Shown here: positions 1 to 12,829 of the stretch, in pieces
How positions within the stretch are numbered: position 1 is the first letter of the stretch
How the letters are laid out: every line of letters begins with the position of its first letter
Source: Variovorax sp. N23
Lineage (GTDB): Bacteria; Pseudomonadota; Gammaproteobacteria; Burkholderiales; Burkholderiaceae_C
Direction: 5' to 3'
DNA: 64,000 nucleotides
NCBI RefSeq assembly: GCF_025486315.1
Contig: NZ_JAOOPY010000011.1
Location: 1-64,000, forward strand
Made by a program: the position numbers and the translations under genes
Notes under the pieces: generated by a model
The model's input: the letters and a program-made list of their open reading frames with translations, nothing else
What the model was told of the DNA's origin: nothing
Databases searched by the model: none

Positions 1-2307
1 GTGGTGAGCGAGCGCACCAAGGTCATTCAGCCGCTGCAGGTCAGCGTCGTCCAGCGGGTGCTGGTGAAGGACGGCGACCGGGTCGAGGCCGGCCAAGCCC
101 TGGTCGAACTCGACCCGACCAGTGCCAATGCCGACAAGACCAGCGTCGACGAGCAACTCAAGTCGGCCCAGTCGGAAGTGCTGCGCACGCGCACGTTGAT
201 GCAGGCGCTGGCAGCGCCCCCCGCACAGGGCATCGACCTCCCGGCCAAGCTGATTCCGGCCGTCTGGTCACCCGAAGACACCATCGGCAACGATACCCTG
301 TACGGCTATGCCATAGCCGACACGCTGTCAGGCGGGGAAGGCAATGACGCGCTGCACGGGTACGGCGGCGACGACACACTGGATGGAGGCGTGGGCAATG
401 ACACGCTCTATGGAGCCGAAGGTGCGGACACGCTGCTGGGTGGTGACGGGACAGACACCCTCAGTGGCGGTACAGGCAACGACCTTCTGCAGGGTGGTTC
501 AGGCAATGACACGCTGTACGGCGAAGCCGGCAACGACGTGCTCGTTGGCGGGATGGGCACGGACTATCTCAGCGGCGGCGAAGGCTCTGACGTGTATCGC
601 TTTGAGCGAGGTTGGGGCCAGGACACGGTTTACAACTACGACATCAGTGCCGGGCGCGTGGACGCGATCGAGTTCGGCGAAGGGATCACGGCCCAGGACA
701 TCATCGCGATGCGCTCGGGCAACGAGCTGTGGCTGAGGCTCAAGGACAGCACCGACCTGGTCAAGGTGCAGTACTACTTCGAGGGCGATGGAGCCAGTGG
801 CTACAAGCTCGATCAAGTGCGGTTCGCCGACGGGACAACATGGGACTACGCCACCGTTAAAGCACTTGTTGCCACTCAGGTCGCAGCGCCCTCAGGTAGC
901 ATTTTCCAGGGAACCTCCGGAGACGATGTTCTCAACGGATCGGCCGGCAGCGACACGCTCTACGGTGGCAACGGTGCAGACATCCTGCGTGGTGATGCGG
1001 GCAACGACAACCTGCAGGGCGAGGCGGGTGCCGACACGCTCGACGGCGGTGCGGGCAACGACTCGCTCAGCGGTGGCACGGGCAACGACACCTACGGTCG
1101 GGCGGGCGACGACACGCTCGATGGTGGCATCGGTGCCGATACGCTCTATGGAGAAGAGGGCAACGACACACTCATCGGTGGGTCGCAGGATGACATCCTT
1201 TACGGTGGCAACGGTGCAGACATCCTGCGTGGTGATGCGGGCAACGACAACCTGCAGGGCGAGGCGGGTGCCGACACGCTCGACGGCGGTGCGGGCAACG
1301 ACTCGCTCAGCGGTGGCACGGGCAACGACACCTACCTGTTCGGGCGGGGCTCGGGCCAGGACACGGTGTCCGACTACGACACCACCGCGGGCAACGTCGA
1401 CACGATCCAGCTCGGCGAGGGGCTCACTGCAGAGGACGTGACCGTCTGGCGCAGTGGTGATCACCTGTACATTGGCGTCAACGGCACTGGCTGGGCCGAC
1501 CGGCTGGAACTGCAGAACTACTTCTATCAAGATGGTGTGTCGGCCTATGCGCTGGAGAACATCCGCTTCGCAGACGGCACCAGTTGGGATCTGGCTACGC
1601 TCAAGAACAAGGTCATCACACCGACGGCCGGCAGCGAAACCCTGGTCGGCTATGCCGGCAGCGATACGCTCCAAGGGCTTGGGGGCGACGATTGGCTTTA
1701 CGGCCGTGCGGGCGATGACACGCTCGACGGTGGCATCGGTGCCGACACGCTCTATGGTGAGGACGGCAACGACACGCTCATCGGCGGGGCGCAGGATGAC
1801 CTACTCTATGGTGGCAATGGCGCAGACATCCTGCGCGGTGACGCCGGCAACGACAACCTGCAGGGAGAGGCGGGTGCCGACACGCTCGACGGCGGTGCGG
1901 GCAGCGACTCGCTCAGCGGTGGTACGGGCAACGACACCTACCTGTTCGGCCGAGGCTCGGGCCAGGACACGGTGTACGACTACGACACTACTTCCGGCAA
2001 CGTCGATGCCGTTCAGTTCGCCGCCGGTACTGCGGCGGACCAACTCTGGTTTGCCAGAAGCGGCTCCGACTTGGTGCTCAGCGTCATCGGCACTGCGGAT
2101 CGGGTCACCGTGAGCAACTGGTACTCATCCAGCGCTTACCACGTCGAGCAGTTCAAGGCTGGCGACGGAAAGATCCTGCTGGACAGCCAGGTGCAGGGTT
2201 TGGTGGACGCCATGGCAGCATTCGGACCGCCGCCATCGGCTGAGACCACGTTGCCGGCCAACTACCAGACTGGCCTCGAAACGGCGCTTGCCGCAAGCTG
2301 GCACTGA
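1..2307 (+). CDS. Chimeric HlyD-like / RTX calcium-binding repeat protein, 5' end outside window
   Basis: The first ~92 residues resemble a HlyD-family type I secretion adaptor: a lipoyl-like stretch ([19 protein letters not shown]) and the start of a coiled coil. At about residue 93 the frame passes straight into RTX nonapeptide repeats (GGxGxDxLx) at roughly 95-195, 303-440 and 545-645. Each block is followed by a hemolysin-type calcium-binding related domain (about 198-285, 442-540, 646-730). The C-terminal 40 residues look like a type I secretion tail. A normal HlyD would continue with its helical hairpin and beta domain, and an RTX protein would not begin with an adaptor, so this is either a real deletion fusion or an assembly join. 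The frame is open at base 1, so the true start is upstream. Family content is clear; the gene's integrity is doubtful. Confidence 0.75.
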   Translation: MVSERTKVIQPLQVSVVQRVLVKDGDRVEAGQALVELDPTSANADKTSVDEQLKSAQSEVLRTRTLMQALAAPPAQGIDLPAKLIPAVWSPEDTIGNDTLYGYAIADTLSGGEGNDALHGYGGDDTLDGGVGNDTLYGAEGADTLLGGDGTDTLSGGTGNDLLQGGSGNDTLYGEAGNDVLVGGMGTDYLSGGEGSDVYRFERGWGQDTVYNYDISAGRVDAIEFGEGITAQDIIAMRSGNELWLRLKDSTDLVKVQYYFEGDGASGYKLDQVRFADGTTWDYATVKALVATQVAAPSGSIFQGTSGDDVLNGSAGSDTLYGGNGADILRGDAGNDNLQGEAGADTLDGGAGNDSLSGGTGNDTYGRAGDDTLDGGIGADTLYGEEGNDTLIGGSQDDILYGGNGADILRGDAGNDNLQGEAGADTLDGGAGNDSLSGGTGNDTYLFGRGSGQDTVSDYDTTAGNVDTIQLGEGLTAEDVTVWRSGDHLYIGVNGTGWADRLELQNYFYQDGVSAYALENIRFADGTSWDLATLKNKVITPTAGSETLVGYAGSDTLQGLGGDDWLYGRAGDDTLDGGIGADTLYGEDGNDTLIGGAQDDLLYGGNGADILRGDAGNDNLQGEAGADTLDGGAGSDSLSGGTGNDTYLFGRGSGQDTVYDYDTTSGNVDAVQFAAGTAADQLWFARSGSDLVLSVIGTADRVTVSNWYSSSAYHVEQFKAGDGKILLDSQVQGLVDAMAAFGPPPSAETTLPANYQTGLETALAASWH
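961..1335 (+). repeat. 240-bp-period perfect repeat inside the RTX gene
   Basis: Bases 961-1095 and 1201-1335 are identical over 135 bp with an offset of 240 bp. A third, diverged copy starts near 1807. The first copy stops at GNDTY (near 1095) and jumps to [11 protein letters not shown], whereas copies two and three continue into [11 protein letters not shown]. The first copy therefore lacks the related domain that should follow it, which suggests recombination between repeats. Confidence 0.85.
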
Positions 2308-2329
2308 GTGCCGTGAGCAGCGGGCAGCG

Positions 2330-3823
2330 TCAGGCCGCAGTCGCCTGCCGCACCGCCCGCTCCCAGCGCGCCATCGCCTCACCCGCCTGCGCGCGCCCCA
2401 TCGTCGGCATGAACCGCCGCTCGACGCGCCATAGTTTCGACAGCTGATCGAGGTCCTTGAAGAACCCCGTCGACAGCCCCGCCAGATAGGCCGCGCCCAG
2501 CGCCGTCGTCTCGGTGACCTCCGGCCGCAGTACCGGGATGCCCAGCAGATCCGCCTGAAACTGCATCAGCAGGTCGTTCACGCAGGCGCCGCCGTCCACG
2601 CGCAACTCGGCGACGGGTGCGCCGCCGGCCGCCACCGCATCGCGGCTCATGGCCTGGAGCAGGGCGGCGCTCTGGTAGGCGATGCTTTCCAGCGCGGCGC
2701 GGGCGATGTGTGCGACGGTGGTGCCGCGGGTCAGGCCGGTGATCGTGCCGCGCGCCTCGGCGTTCCAGTAGGGCGCGCCGAGTCCGGTGAAGGCCGGCAC
2801 CATCATCACGCCGCCCGAGTCGGGCACGCTCTCGGCCAGTCCCTGCACCTCGGCGCTGCCCTTGATGGCCTGCAGGCCATCGCGCAGCCATTGCACGACG
2901 GCGCCGCCGACGAAGACGCTGCCTTCCATGGCGTACTGGGGCTGCGCGCTGGTCTGTGCGGCGCTGGTGACGAGCAGGCCGTTGGCCGAGGGCCGGAACG
3001 CATCGCCGGTGTGCATCAGCAGGAAGCAGCCGGTGCCGTAGGTGTTCTTGGCCATGCCGGGGCCGAAGCAGGCCTGGCCGAAGAGGGCGGCCTGCTGGTC
3101 GCCGGCGACGCCGCCGACGGGCAACGAGCGGCCGAGCAGTGCGGCGTCGGTGTCGCAGAAGTGCGCGCTCGACGGCTTCACCTCCGGCAGCAGCGCGGCG
3201 GGGATGTCGAGGGCCTTCAGCAGGTCGGTGTCCCAGGTGTTGTCGTGCACGTTGAAGAGCATCGTGCGCGACGCGTTGCTCACGTCGGTGACGTGCACCT
3301 TGCCGCCGGTGAGCTGCCACATGAGCCAGCTGTCGACCGTGCCGAAGGCCAGCTCGCCGCGCTCGGCCTGCCCGCGTGCGCCGGGCACGTTGTCGAGCAG
3401 CCAGCGCAGCTTGGTGGCCGAGAAGTAGGCGTCGATCACCAGGCCGGTCTTGTCGCGGATGGTGTCGGTCAGGCCGTCGTCGCGCAGCCGGGCGCACAGC
3501 GGCTCGGCGCGGCGGTCTTGCCAGACGATGGCGTGGTGCACCGGCTGGCCGGTCTGGCGGTTCCACAGCAGCGTGGTCTCGCGCTGGTTGGTGATGCCGA
3601 TGGCGTGGATGTCGGTCGGCTGCAGCTTCGCCTTGGCGAGCACCTCGCGCGCGGTGGCGAGCTGGCCGCGCCAGATCTCCATCGGGTCGTGTTCGACCCA
3701 GCCGGGCTGCGGGTAGATCTGCGGCAGCTCGCGCTGCGCGACGGCGACGATGCGGCCTGCGTGGTCGAACACGATGCTGCGCGAACTCGAGGTGCCCTGG
3801 TCGAGGGCGAGGATGTGGGTCAT
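2330..3823 (-). CDS. glpK: Glycerol kinase
   Basis: ATP-dependent phosphorylation of glycerol to sn-glycerol-3-phosphate in the cytoplasm, the entry step of glycerol catabolism. The 497-residue protein matches the family length (E. coli about 502). It is an FGGY-family kinase: the N-terminal phosphate-binding motif DQGTSSSRS sits near residues 8-16, with [13 protein letters not shown] and [19 protein letters not shown] further in. An upstream TTG at 3838 is in frame, but the ATG at 3823 follows a GAAGG ribosome site and begins [14 protein letters not shown] as in homologues. It lies directly downstream of glpR on the same strand, probably co-transcribed, and divergent from glpD and the glycerol importer that supplies its substrate. 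Confidence 0.97.
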   Translation of the reverse strand: MTHILALDQGTSSSRSIVFDHAGRIVAVAQRELPQIYPQPGWVEHDPMEIWRGQLATAREVLAKAKLQPTDIHAIGITNQRETTLLWNRQTGQPVHHAIVWQDRRAEPLCARLRDDGLTDTIRDKTGLVIDAYFSATKLRWLLDNVPGARGQAERGELAFGTVDSWLMWQLTGGKVHVTDVSNASRTMLFNVHDNTWDTDLLKALDIPAALLPEVKPSSAHFCDTDAALLGRSLPVGGVAGDQQAALFGQACFGPGMAKNTYGTGCFLLMHTGDAFRPSANGLLVTSAAQTSAQPQYAMEGSVFVGGAVVQWLRDGLQAIKGSAEVQGLAESVPDSGGVMMVPAFTGLGAPYWNAEARGTITGLTRGTTVAHIARAALESIAYQSAALLQAMSRDAVAAGGAPVAELRVDGGACVNDLLMQFQADLLGIPVLRPEVTETTALGAAYLAGLSTGFFKDLDQLSKLWRVERRFMPTMGRAQAGEAMARWERAVRQATAA

Positions 3824-3838
3824 GGTGCGCCTTCGCAA

Positions 3839-4618
3839 TCAGTGGTCGCCCGCGATCTCGCAGCGTACCTGGGCGCTGTCGAGCAGGGCGGGAAAGGGGG
3901 CGGGCGGTTCGGCGTCGGTGAACAGCCGGTCGATGTCCGACAGCGTACCGAGCTGGATCATGGCCGGCCGGTTGAACTTGCTGGCATCCGCGGCGAGCCA
4001 CACCTCGCGTGCCTGCGCGATGATGGTCTGCGCCACCTTCACCTCCCGCAGATCGAAGTCGCGCAGCGAGCCGTCGGCTTCGATGCTGGACACGCCGATC
4101 AGCGCGATGTCGACCTTGAACTGCCGGATGAAATCGATGGTCGCCTCGCCGACGATGGCGCGGTCGCGCGGGCGCACGGAGCCGCCCGCGACGATCACTT
4201 CGCATGCCGGGTTGCCGCTGAGGATCGTCGCCACGTTGAGGTTGTTGGTGATCACGCGCAGGCCGGTGTGCCGCATCAGTTGCTGCGCGATGGCTTCGGT
4301 GGTGGTGCCGACGTTGAGGATCAGCGAGCAGTCGTTGGGCACGCGCGCCGCCACGGCGCGGGCGATGCGCGCCTTGCCTTCGGCGTGCAGCGACGCGCGC
4401 TGCGGGTAGCCGATGTTCTCGGTGGTCGAACTGGGCACCCGCACGCCGCCGTGGAAGCGCGTGAGCAGCCCTTCGTCCGCCAGCCGCTGGACGTCGCGCC
4501 GCACCGTCTGCAGCGTGACGGCGAGCATGTCCGCCAGTTCTTCCACCATCACCGTGCCGCGGGCCCGGACCGTGTCGAGCAGGCGGAGCTGGCGGGGGTT
4601 GGGGTTCAGGCGTGGCAT
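3839..4618 (-). CDS. glpR: DeoR-family glycerol-3-phosphate regulator
   Basis: Transcriptional repressor of the DeoR/GlpR type. An N-terminal winged helix-turn-helix (RQLRLLDTVRARGTVMVEEL to TVRRDVQRLADEGLLTR, about residues 8-50) is followed by a DeoR sugar-phosphate sensor domain with LNVGTTTEAIAQQL and ITNNLNVA. Likely ligand is glycerol-3-phosphate by analogy with E. coli GlpR. Two starts are possible, ATG 4618 or TTG 4639; neither has a strong ribosome site and ATG is preferred. It sits between glpK (same strand, downstream) and glpD (divergent), and the 90-bp gap to glpD carries a GlpR-like operator, so it probably controls both transcription units and itself. Confidence 0.93.
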   Translation of the reverse strand: MPRLNPNPRQLRLLDTVRARGTVMVEELADMLAVTLQTVRRDVQRLADEGLLTRFHGGVRVPSSTTENIGYPQRASLHAEGKARIARAVAARVPNDCSLILNVGTTTEAIAQQLMRHTGLRVITNNLNVATILSGNPACEVIVAGGSVRPRDRAIVGEATIDFIRQFKVDIALIGVSSIEADGSLRDFDLREVKVAQTIIAQAREVWLAADASKFNRPAMIQLGTLSDIDRLFTDAEPPAPFPALLDSAQVRCEIAGDH

Positions 4619-4640
4619 GGGGTGGGATGGATGCAACACT

Positions 4641-4682
4641 CTAAATCGAACGAAAACGAACTGTCTAGGGGAAAACTAGAAT
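4641..4682. promoter_or_regulatory. Candidate GlpR operator and glpD promoter
   Basis: The glpR-glpD gap holds TCGAACGAAAACGAAC at 4646-4661, repeated CGAA units like GlpR boxes of other proteobacteria. A possible -10 box TAGAAT lies at 4677-4682, 26 bp before the glpD start, which places the operator over the expected -35 region. Assignment rests on motif likeness and position only. Confidence 0.55.
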
Positions 4683-6349
4683 CTTATGCGCGTCATAAGG
4701 AACCAAAATGAACAAAGGCGAAAGTCCTTCTCTCACCTCCGGCAACCCAGCAGTCACTTCAGAGCGGCCCTCCTTTGTGAACGATTTGTCCTCTCCCGTT
4801 GCGGCCAAGACGACCGAATGCGACGTGCTCGTCGTGGGCGGGGGCATCAACGGCTGCGGCATCGCGCGTGACCTGGCCGGCCGTGGCTTCCGGGTGGTGC
4901 TGTGCGAGAAGGACGACCTGGCCGCCCACACCTCGTCGTCGTCGACCAAGCTGATCCACGGTGGCCTGCGCTACCTGGAGTACTACGAGTTCTCGCTGGT
5001 GCGCAAGGCGCTGCAGGAGCGCGAGGTGCTGCTCAAGAGCGCGCCGCACATCATGTGGCCGCTGCGTTTCGTGATGCCGCACGACCCGTCGATGCGTCCG
5101 GCCTGGATGGTGCGCATGGGGCTGTTCCTGTACGACCACCTGGCCAAGCGCGAGGTGCTGCCCGGCTCGCGCACGGTCGACCTGCGCCAGCACAAGGCCG
5201 GCCAGCCGCTCAAGCCGCAGTACAAGCGCGGCTTCGTGTATTCCGACGGCTGGGTCGACGACGCCCGGCTGGTGGTGCTCAACGCGGTCGATGCCCGTGC
5301 GCGCGGCGCGCAGATCCTCACGCGCACGCGTTGCACGGCGGTGCAGCGCGACGCCACGGGCTGGACCGCCACGCTCGACGGCCCCGACGGCATCCGCACC
5401 GTGCGGGCCCGCGCGGTGGTCAACGCGGCCGGCCCATGGGCGGAGAGCTTCCTGCGCAACACGGCCAAGGCCGCGAAGGGCGAGGCGCTCGCCACCAAGA
5501 GCCTGCGTCTGGTGAAAGGCAGCCACATCGTGGTCAAGCGCATCTTCGACCACGACCATGCCTACATCTTCCAGAACCCGGACAAGCGCATCATCTTCGC
5601 GATCCCGTACCAGGACGACTACACGTTGATCGGCACCACCGACGTCGAGATCGGTGCCGACGACCCGGGCGCGGCGCGCATCTCGCCCGAAGAGATCGAC
5701 TACCTCTGCGCCCAGGCCAGCCGCTATTTCGAGAAGCCGGTCGTCCCCGCCGACGTGGTGTGGACCTATTCGGGCGTGCGCCCGCTGCTGGACGATGCGT
5801 CGGGCGACCCCTCGGCCGTCACGCGCGACTACCTGCTCGAAGCCAACACCGCCGCCGCGCCGCTGCTGTCGGTGTGGGGCGGCAAGATCACCACCTTCCG
5901 CAAGCTGGCGGAAGACGCGGCGGACGAGGTCGGCCGCATGCTGGGCGACGCGCGGCCGGCCTGGACGGAAGGCGCCTTCCTCGCGGGCGGCGACCTGTCG
6001 GGCTGGATCGGCGCGCCGACGCGGCCCGACGAAGACTTCGAGCGCTTCGTCGCTGCCGTGCAGAAGCGCCATGCCTGGCTGCCCGCGCCGCTTGCGCGCC
6101 GGCTGGCCCATGCCTACGGCGCGCGCATCACCGACGTGCTGGGCGATGCGACCGCGCTGGCCGACCTGGGCGTCGAAGTGGCCCCCGGCCTGCACGATGC
6201 CGAACTGCGCTACCTGTACGCGCAGGAATGGGTTCGCACGGCGGACGACGCCCTGTGGCGCCGCTCGAAGCTGGGCCTGCGCTACACGCCGCGAGAGCGT
6301 GCCGCGGTCGCGCGATGGTTCGACGATCAAAACGACGAGAGACAAACCG

Positions 6350-7423
<1,074 letters not shown>

Positions 7424-7445
7424 AAGCACGGAGGCAGGAGCAGAC

Positions 7446-8512
7446 ATGGCCCGCATCGACCTCGACCTGGCGCACGCCTATCGCGCCAACCCCACCCAGG
7501 ACAGCGACTACGCGCTGCTGCCGTTGATGATGAGCTTTCGCGACGGCGGCGCCTATGCGCTGCTCGGCCCATCGGGCTGCGGCAAGACCACCATGCTCAA
7601 CATCATCTCGGGCCTGCTGGCGCCGTCGCAGGGCAGCGTGCTGTTCGATGGCGTCGACGTCACCCGCGCCACGCCGCAGGCGCGCAACATCGCACAGGTG
7701 TTCCAGTTTCCCGTCATCTACGACACGATGACGGTCGCCGAGAACCTGGCCTTCCCGTTGCGCAACCGCAAGGTGCCGGCCGAGCAGATCAGGAAGCGCG
7801 TCGGCGAGATCGCGGAGATGCTCGACATGAGCGGGCAGCTCGACCAGCGCGCCGCCGGGCTCGCGGCCGACGCCAAGCAGAAGATCTCGCTGGGCCGCGG
7901 CCTGGTGCGCTCGGACGTGTCGGCGGTGCTGTTCGACGAGCCGCTCACCGTGATCGACCCGCACCTCAAGTGGCAGCTGCGGCGCAAGCTCAAGCAGATC
8001 CACCGCGAACTCAAGCTCACGCTGATCTATGTCACGCACGACCAGGTCGAGGCCCTGACCTTCGCCGAAGAGGTGGTGGTCATGACGCGCGGCAAGGCGG
8101 TGCAGGTGGGCAGTGCCGAAGCGCTGTTCGAGCGTCCGTCCCATACCTTCGTCGGGCACTTCATCGGCTCGCCCGGCATGAACTTCCTGCCGGCGCAGAG
8201 CCAGGGCGGCGCCCTGGATGTCGCCGGCACCCGGCTCGCCGGCCTGCGTGAACTGCCCGACGGCGCGCTGAAGCTCGGCATCCGTCCCGAGTACCTCCGC
8301 ATCGCCGACCCGCAGGCGCCCGGCGCCATTCCCGCCACCGTGACGCAGGTGCAGGACGTCGGCACCCACGCCATGCTCAGCGCCGATGCCGGCGGCACGA
8401 AGCTCAAGGCCCGGCTGTCGTCCGACGCGCGGATGCCGGTCGTCGGCGACATCGTGTGGCTCAAGGTGCTGGACCCGCACACCTGCTACTACCGCGACGA
8501 GGAGCTGGTTGT

Positions 8513-8516
<4 letters not shown>
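7446..8516 (+). CDS. glpT: Glycerol ABC transporter ATPase GlpT
   Basis: Second ATPase subunit of the glycerol importer, 356 residues with ABC plus TOBE-like domains. Walker A GPSGCGKTT, Walker B AVLFDEPLTVID and the H-loop YVTHDQVEAL are canonical. The ABC signature is degenerate: LAADAKQKISLGRGL stands where LSGGQ is expected. With GlpS (good signature, no H-loop His) the heterodimer would keep one complete ATP site and one degenerate site. Start ATG 7446 has GGAGG/AGGAG upstream. Its stop overlaps the glpP start as ATGA. It is not the glycerol-3-phosphate antiporter that carries the same symbol in E. coli. Confidence 0.92.
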
Positions 8517-9403
<887 letters not shown>

Positions 9404-9415
9404 CACGTTCATGGG

Positions 9416-9690
9416 GTTCGGGGCGGGATCACGCCGACGGCGTACTCTGCTCCGCGAATGTCCCCCACCGTCAGCCTTCGGCTGCCGGCTCCTCCTTTAT
9501 TTCGCTGCGCAGAGCACGCCATCGACGTGATCCGGACGCGCAGTGGTTGATCACCGGCGGCAGCCTGCCCCCAGCGCGTCCACGTGCGCAGGGTGCCGGG
9601 TGCTCCCCGCAGCGAAATAAAGGAGGAGCCGAAGGCGGGGGACATTCGCGGAGGGGAGTACCCGGTGCCCTGTGCACGCGCCCCGGACAG
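9416..9690. repeat. Long inverted-repeat (MITE/REP-like) element between glpP and glpQ
   Basis: The left arm (about 9442-9515) and right arm (about 9598-9662) are reverse complements, sharing CTCCTCCTTTATTTCGCTGC and CGCGAATGTCCCCC. Weaker pairing extends out to about 9416 and 9690. The central loop is about 80 bp. There is no plausible gene inside. In RNA it would form a long hairpin in the middle of the glp operon. It looks like a small non-autonomous repeat; whether other copies exist cannot be seen here. Confidence 0.85.
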
Positions 9691-9731
9691 GAGCACCCGC
9701 AAGCCCGTCATCCGACGCAGGAGCAGCGAAC

Positions 9732-10544
9732 ATGAACGAAAAACGCTTCCACAAGCGCAGCATCTTCCTCGTGCTGTACATCGTCTTCGCGCTGTTGCCC
9801 ATCTACTGGATGATCAACATGAGCTTCAAGACGAACGAGGAGATTCTCTCGAGCTTCTCCTTCTTCCCGCAGCAACTCACGTGGGCCAACTACGCGCGCA
9901 TCTTCACCGACGAGTCGTGGTACTCGGGCTACATCAACAGCCTGATCTACGTGGGCATCAACACGGTGATCTCCCTGACCGTGGCCCTGCCGGCGGCCTA
10001 TGCGTTCTCGCGCTATTCCTTCCTCGGCGACAAGCATGTGTTCTTCTGGCTGCTGACCAACCGCATGACGCCGCCGGCCGTGTTTCTGCTGCCGTTCTTC
10101 CAGCTCTACAGCACAGTGGGGCTGATGGACACGCACCTGGGCGTGGCGCTCGCGCACCTGCTGTTCAACGTGCCGCTGGCGGTGTGGATTCTCGAAGGCT
10201 TCATGAGCGGCATTCCACGCGAGATCGACGAGACGGCCTACATCGACGGTTACTCGTTCCCGCGTTTCTTCCTCACGATCTTCCTGCCGCTCATCAAGGC
10301 CGGCGTCGGCGTGGCGGCCTTCTTCTGCTTCATGTTCAGCTGGGTCGAGCTGCTGTTGGCGCGCACCTTGACGAGCGTGAACGCCAAGCCGATCGTCGCC
10401 ACCATGACGCGCACCGTCAGCGCATCGGGCATGGACTGGGCGACGCTCGCCGCGGCCGGCGTGCTGACCATCGTGCCGGGCGCGATCGTGATCTGGTTCG
10501 TTCGCCACTACATCGCAAAAGGCTTTGCGATGGGCCGCGTTTAA
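9732..10544 (+). CDS. glpQ: Glycerol ABC transporter permease GlpQ
   Basis: Second permease of the glycerol importer, MalG-like, 270 residues with about six membrane helices. It begins MNEKRFHKRSIFLVLYIVFAL after an AGGAG ribosome site; an in-frame ATG further upstream lies in the repeat element and is unlikely to be used. The EAA loop is EIDETAYIDGYSFPRFFLTIFLP. The next gene glpU follows 12 bp downstream behind AAGGAG. Not the glycerophosphodiesterase that carries the same symbol in E. coli. Confidence 0.92.
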   Translation: MNEKRFHKRSIFLVLYIVFALLPIYWMINMSFKTNEEILSSFSFFPQQLTWANYARIFTDESWYSGYINSLIYVGINTVISLTVALPAAYAFSRYSFLGDKHVFFWLLTNRMTPPAVFLLPFFQLYSTVGLMDTHLGVALAHLLFNVPLAVWILEGFMSGIPREIDETAYIDGYSFPRFFLTIFLPLIKAGVGVAAFFCFMFSWVELLLARTLTSVNAKPIVATMTRTVSASGMDWATLAAAGVLTIVPGAIVIWFVRHYIAKGFAMGRV

Positions 10545-10556
10545 GGAGCACTCGCG

Positions 10557-10865
10557 ATGTTCGACTGGATGGTCTGGACCACCCCGGTGGCCGTTTTTTT
10601 CACCTGCATCGCGCTCATGCTCGTCGGCATGACCGTGTGGGAACTCAAGTCGCCCACCACGGTGCGACGCGGCTGGCTGCCGATGGAAACGACGCGTGGC
10701 GACCGGCTCTTCATCGGGCTGCTGTCGGCCGCCTACTTCAACCTCGTCTTCGTCGGCCTGGCGGGCAAGTTCCAGGAATGGATGGGCCTCGAGGCCGAGC
10801 CGTCGATTTGGATCGGCTTCGTGCTGTCGATGGCCCTGCTCGCCTTGGTGATGCGAAAAGGCTGA
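10557..10865 (+). CDS. glpU: Small membrane protein of the glycerol importer (DUF2160)
   Basis: 102 residues with three predicted membrane helices (VAVFFTCIALMLVGMTVWEL; FIGLLSAAYFNLVFVGLAG; IWIGFVLSMALLALVM). It matches the DUF2160 family regularly found between the permease and binding-protein genes of glpSTPQUV clusters. Its molecular role is not established; an accessory role in the permease complex is inferred from constant context. The start has AAGGAG eight bases upstream. Confidence 0.85.
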   Translation: MFDWMVWTTPVAVFFTCIALMLVGMTVWELKSPTTVRRGWLPMETTRGDRLFIGLLSAAYFNLVFVGLAGKFQEWMGLEAEPSIWIGFVLSMALLALVMRKG

Positions 10866-10896
10866 ACGCGAACGATGGAAGGCATCCGGCTCTCCG

Positions 10897-10932
10897 CTTC
10901 CCCGGGGCCGTGATCCGACAACACCGGGGAAG
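10897..10932 (+). promoter_or_regulatory. Stem-loop in the leader of glpV
   Basis: CTTCCCCGG (10897-10905) pairs perfectly with CCGGGGAAG (10924-10932) across an 18-base loop, 22 bp before the glpV start and just ahead of its ribosome site (GAGGAG). There is no T-tract, so it is not an intrinsic terminator. It could stabilise the 5' end of a processed glpV mRNA and so raise binding-protein yield; this is inference. Confidence 0.6.
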
Positions 10933-10954
10933 CAACCACTGAGGAGACAAACTC

Positions 10955-12685
<1,731 letters not shown>

Positions 12686-12710
12686 GCACCTGCGTCAATC
12701 CCGCTCAACG

Positions 12711-12745
12711 AGGGCTGCTGTACCGCAGGGTGCAGCAGCCCTTGC
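12711..12745. terminator. Hairpin between convergent glpV and the mltB-like gene
   Basis: AGGGCTGCTG (12711-12720) pairs perfectly with CAGCAGCCCT (12733-12742) over a 12-base loop. It follows the glpV stop by about 25 bp. The T-tract is poor (TTGCCGTTT), so it may be a weak or bidirectional terminator between convergent genes. Confidence 0.65.
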
Positions 12746-12829
12746 CGTTTCGGGGGCGGCGTCGCTTTGCCAGCCCGCGCGATCCGTCCCTGTCTGCCGG
12801 GAACGCCGCGACTGAGCCCGCTCATCGGC

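Noticed and set aside
961..1945. Repeated units considered as a CRISPR-like array
   Set aside because: The repeats are in-frame glycine/aspartate codons of RTX nonapeptides, without constant repeat/spacer lengths or cas genes.
9404..9731. Open frames on both strands in the glpP-glpQ gap
   Set aside because: They arise from the inverted repeat itself, differ in each frame, and have no ribosome sites or family sequence.
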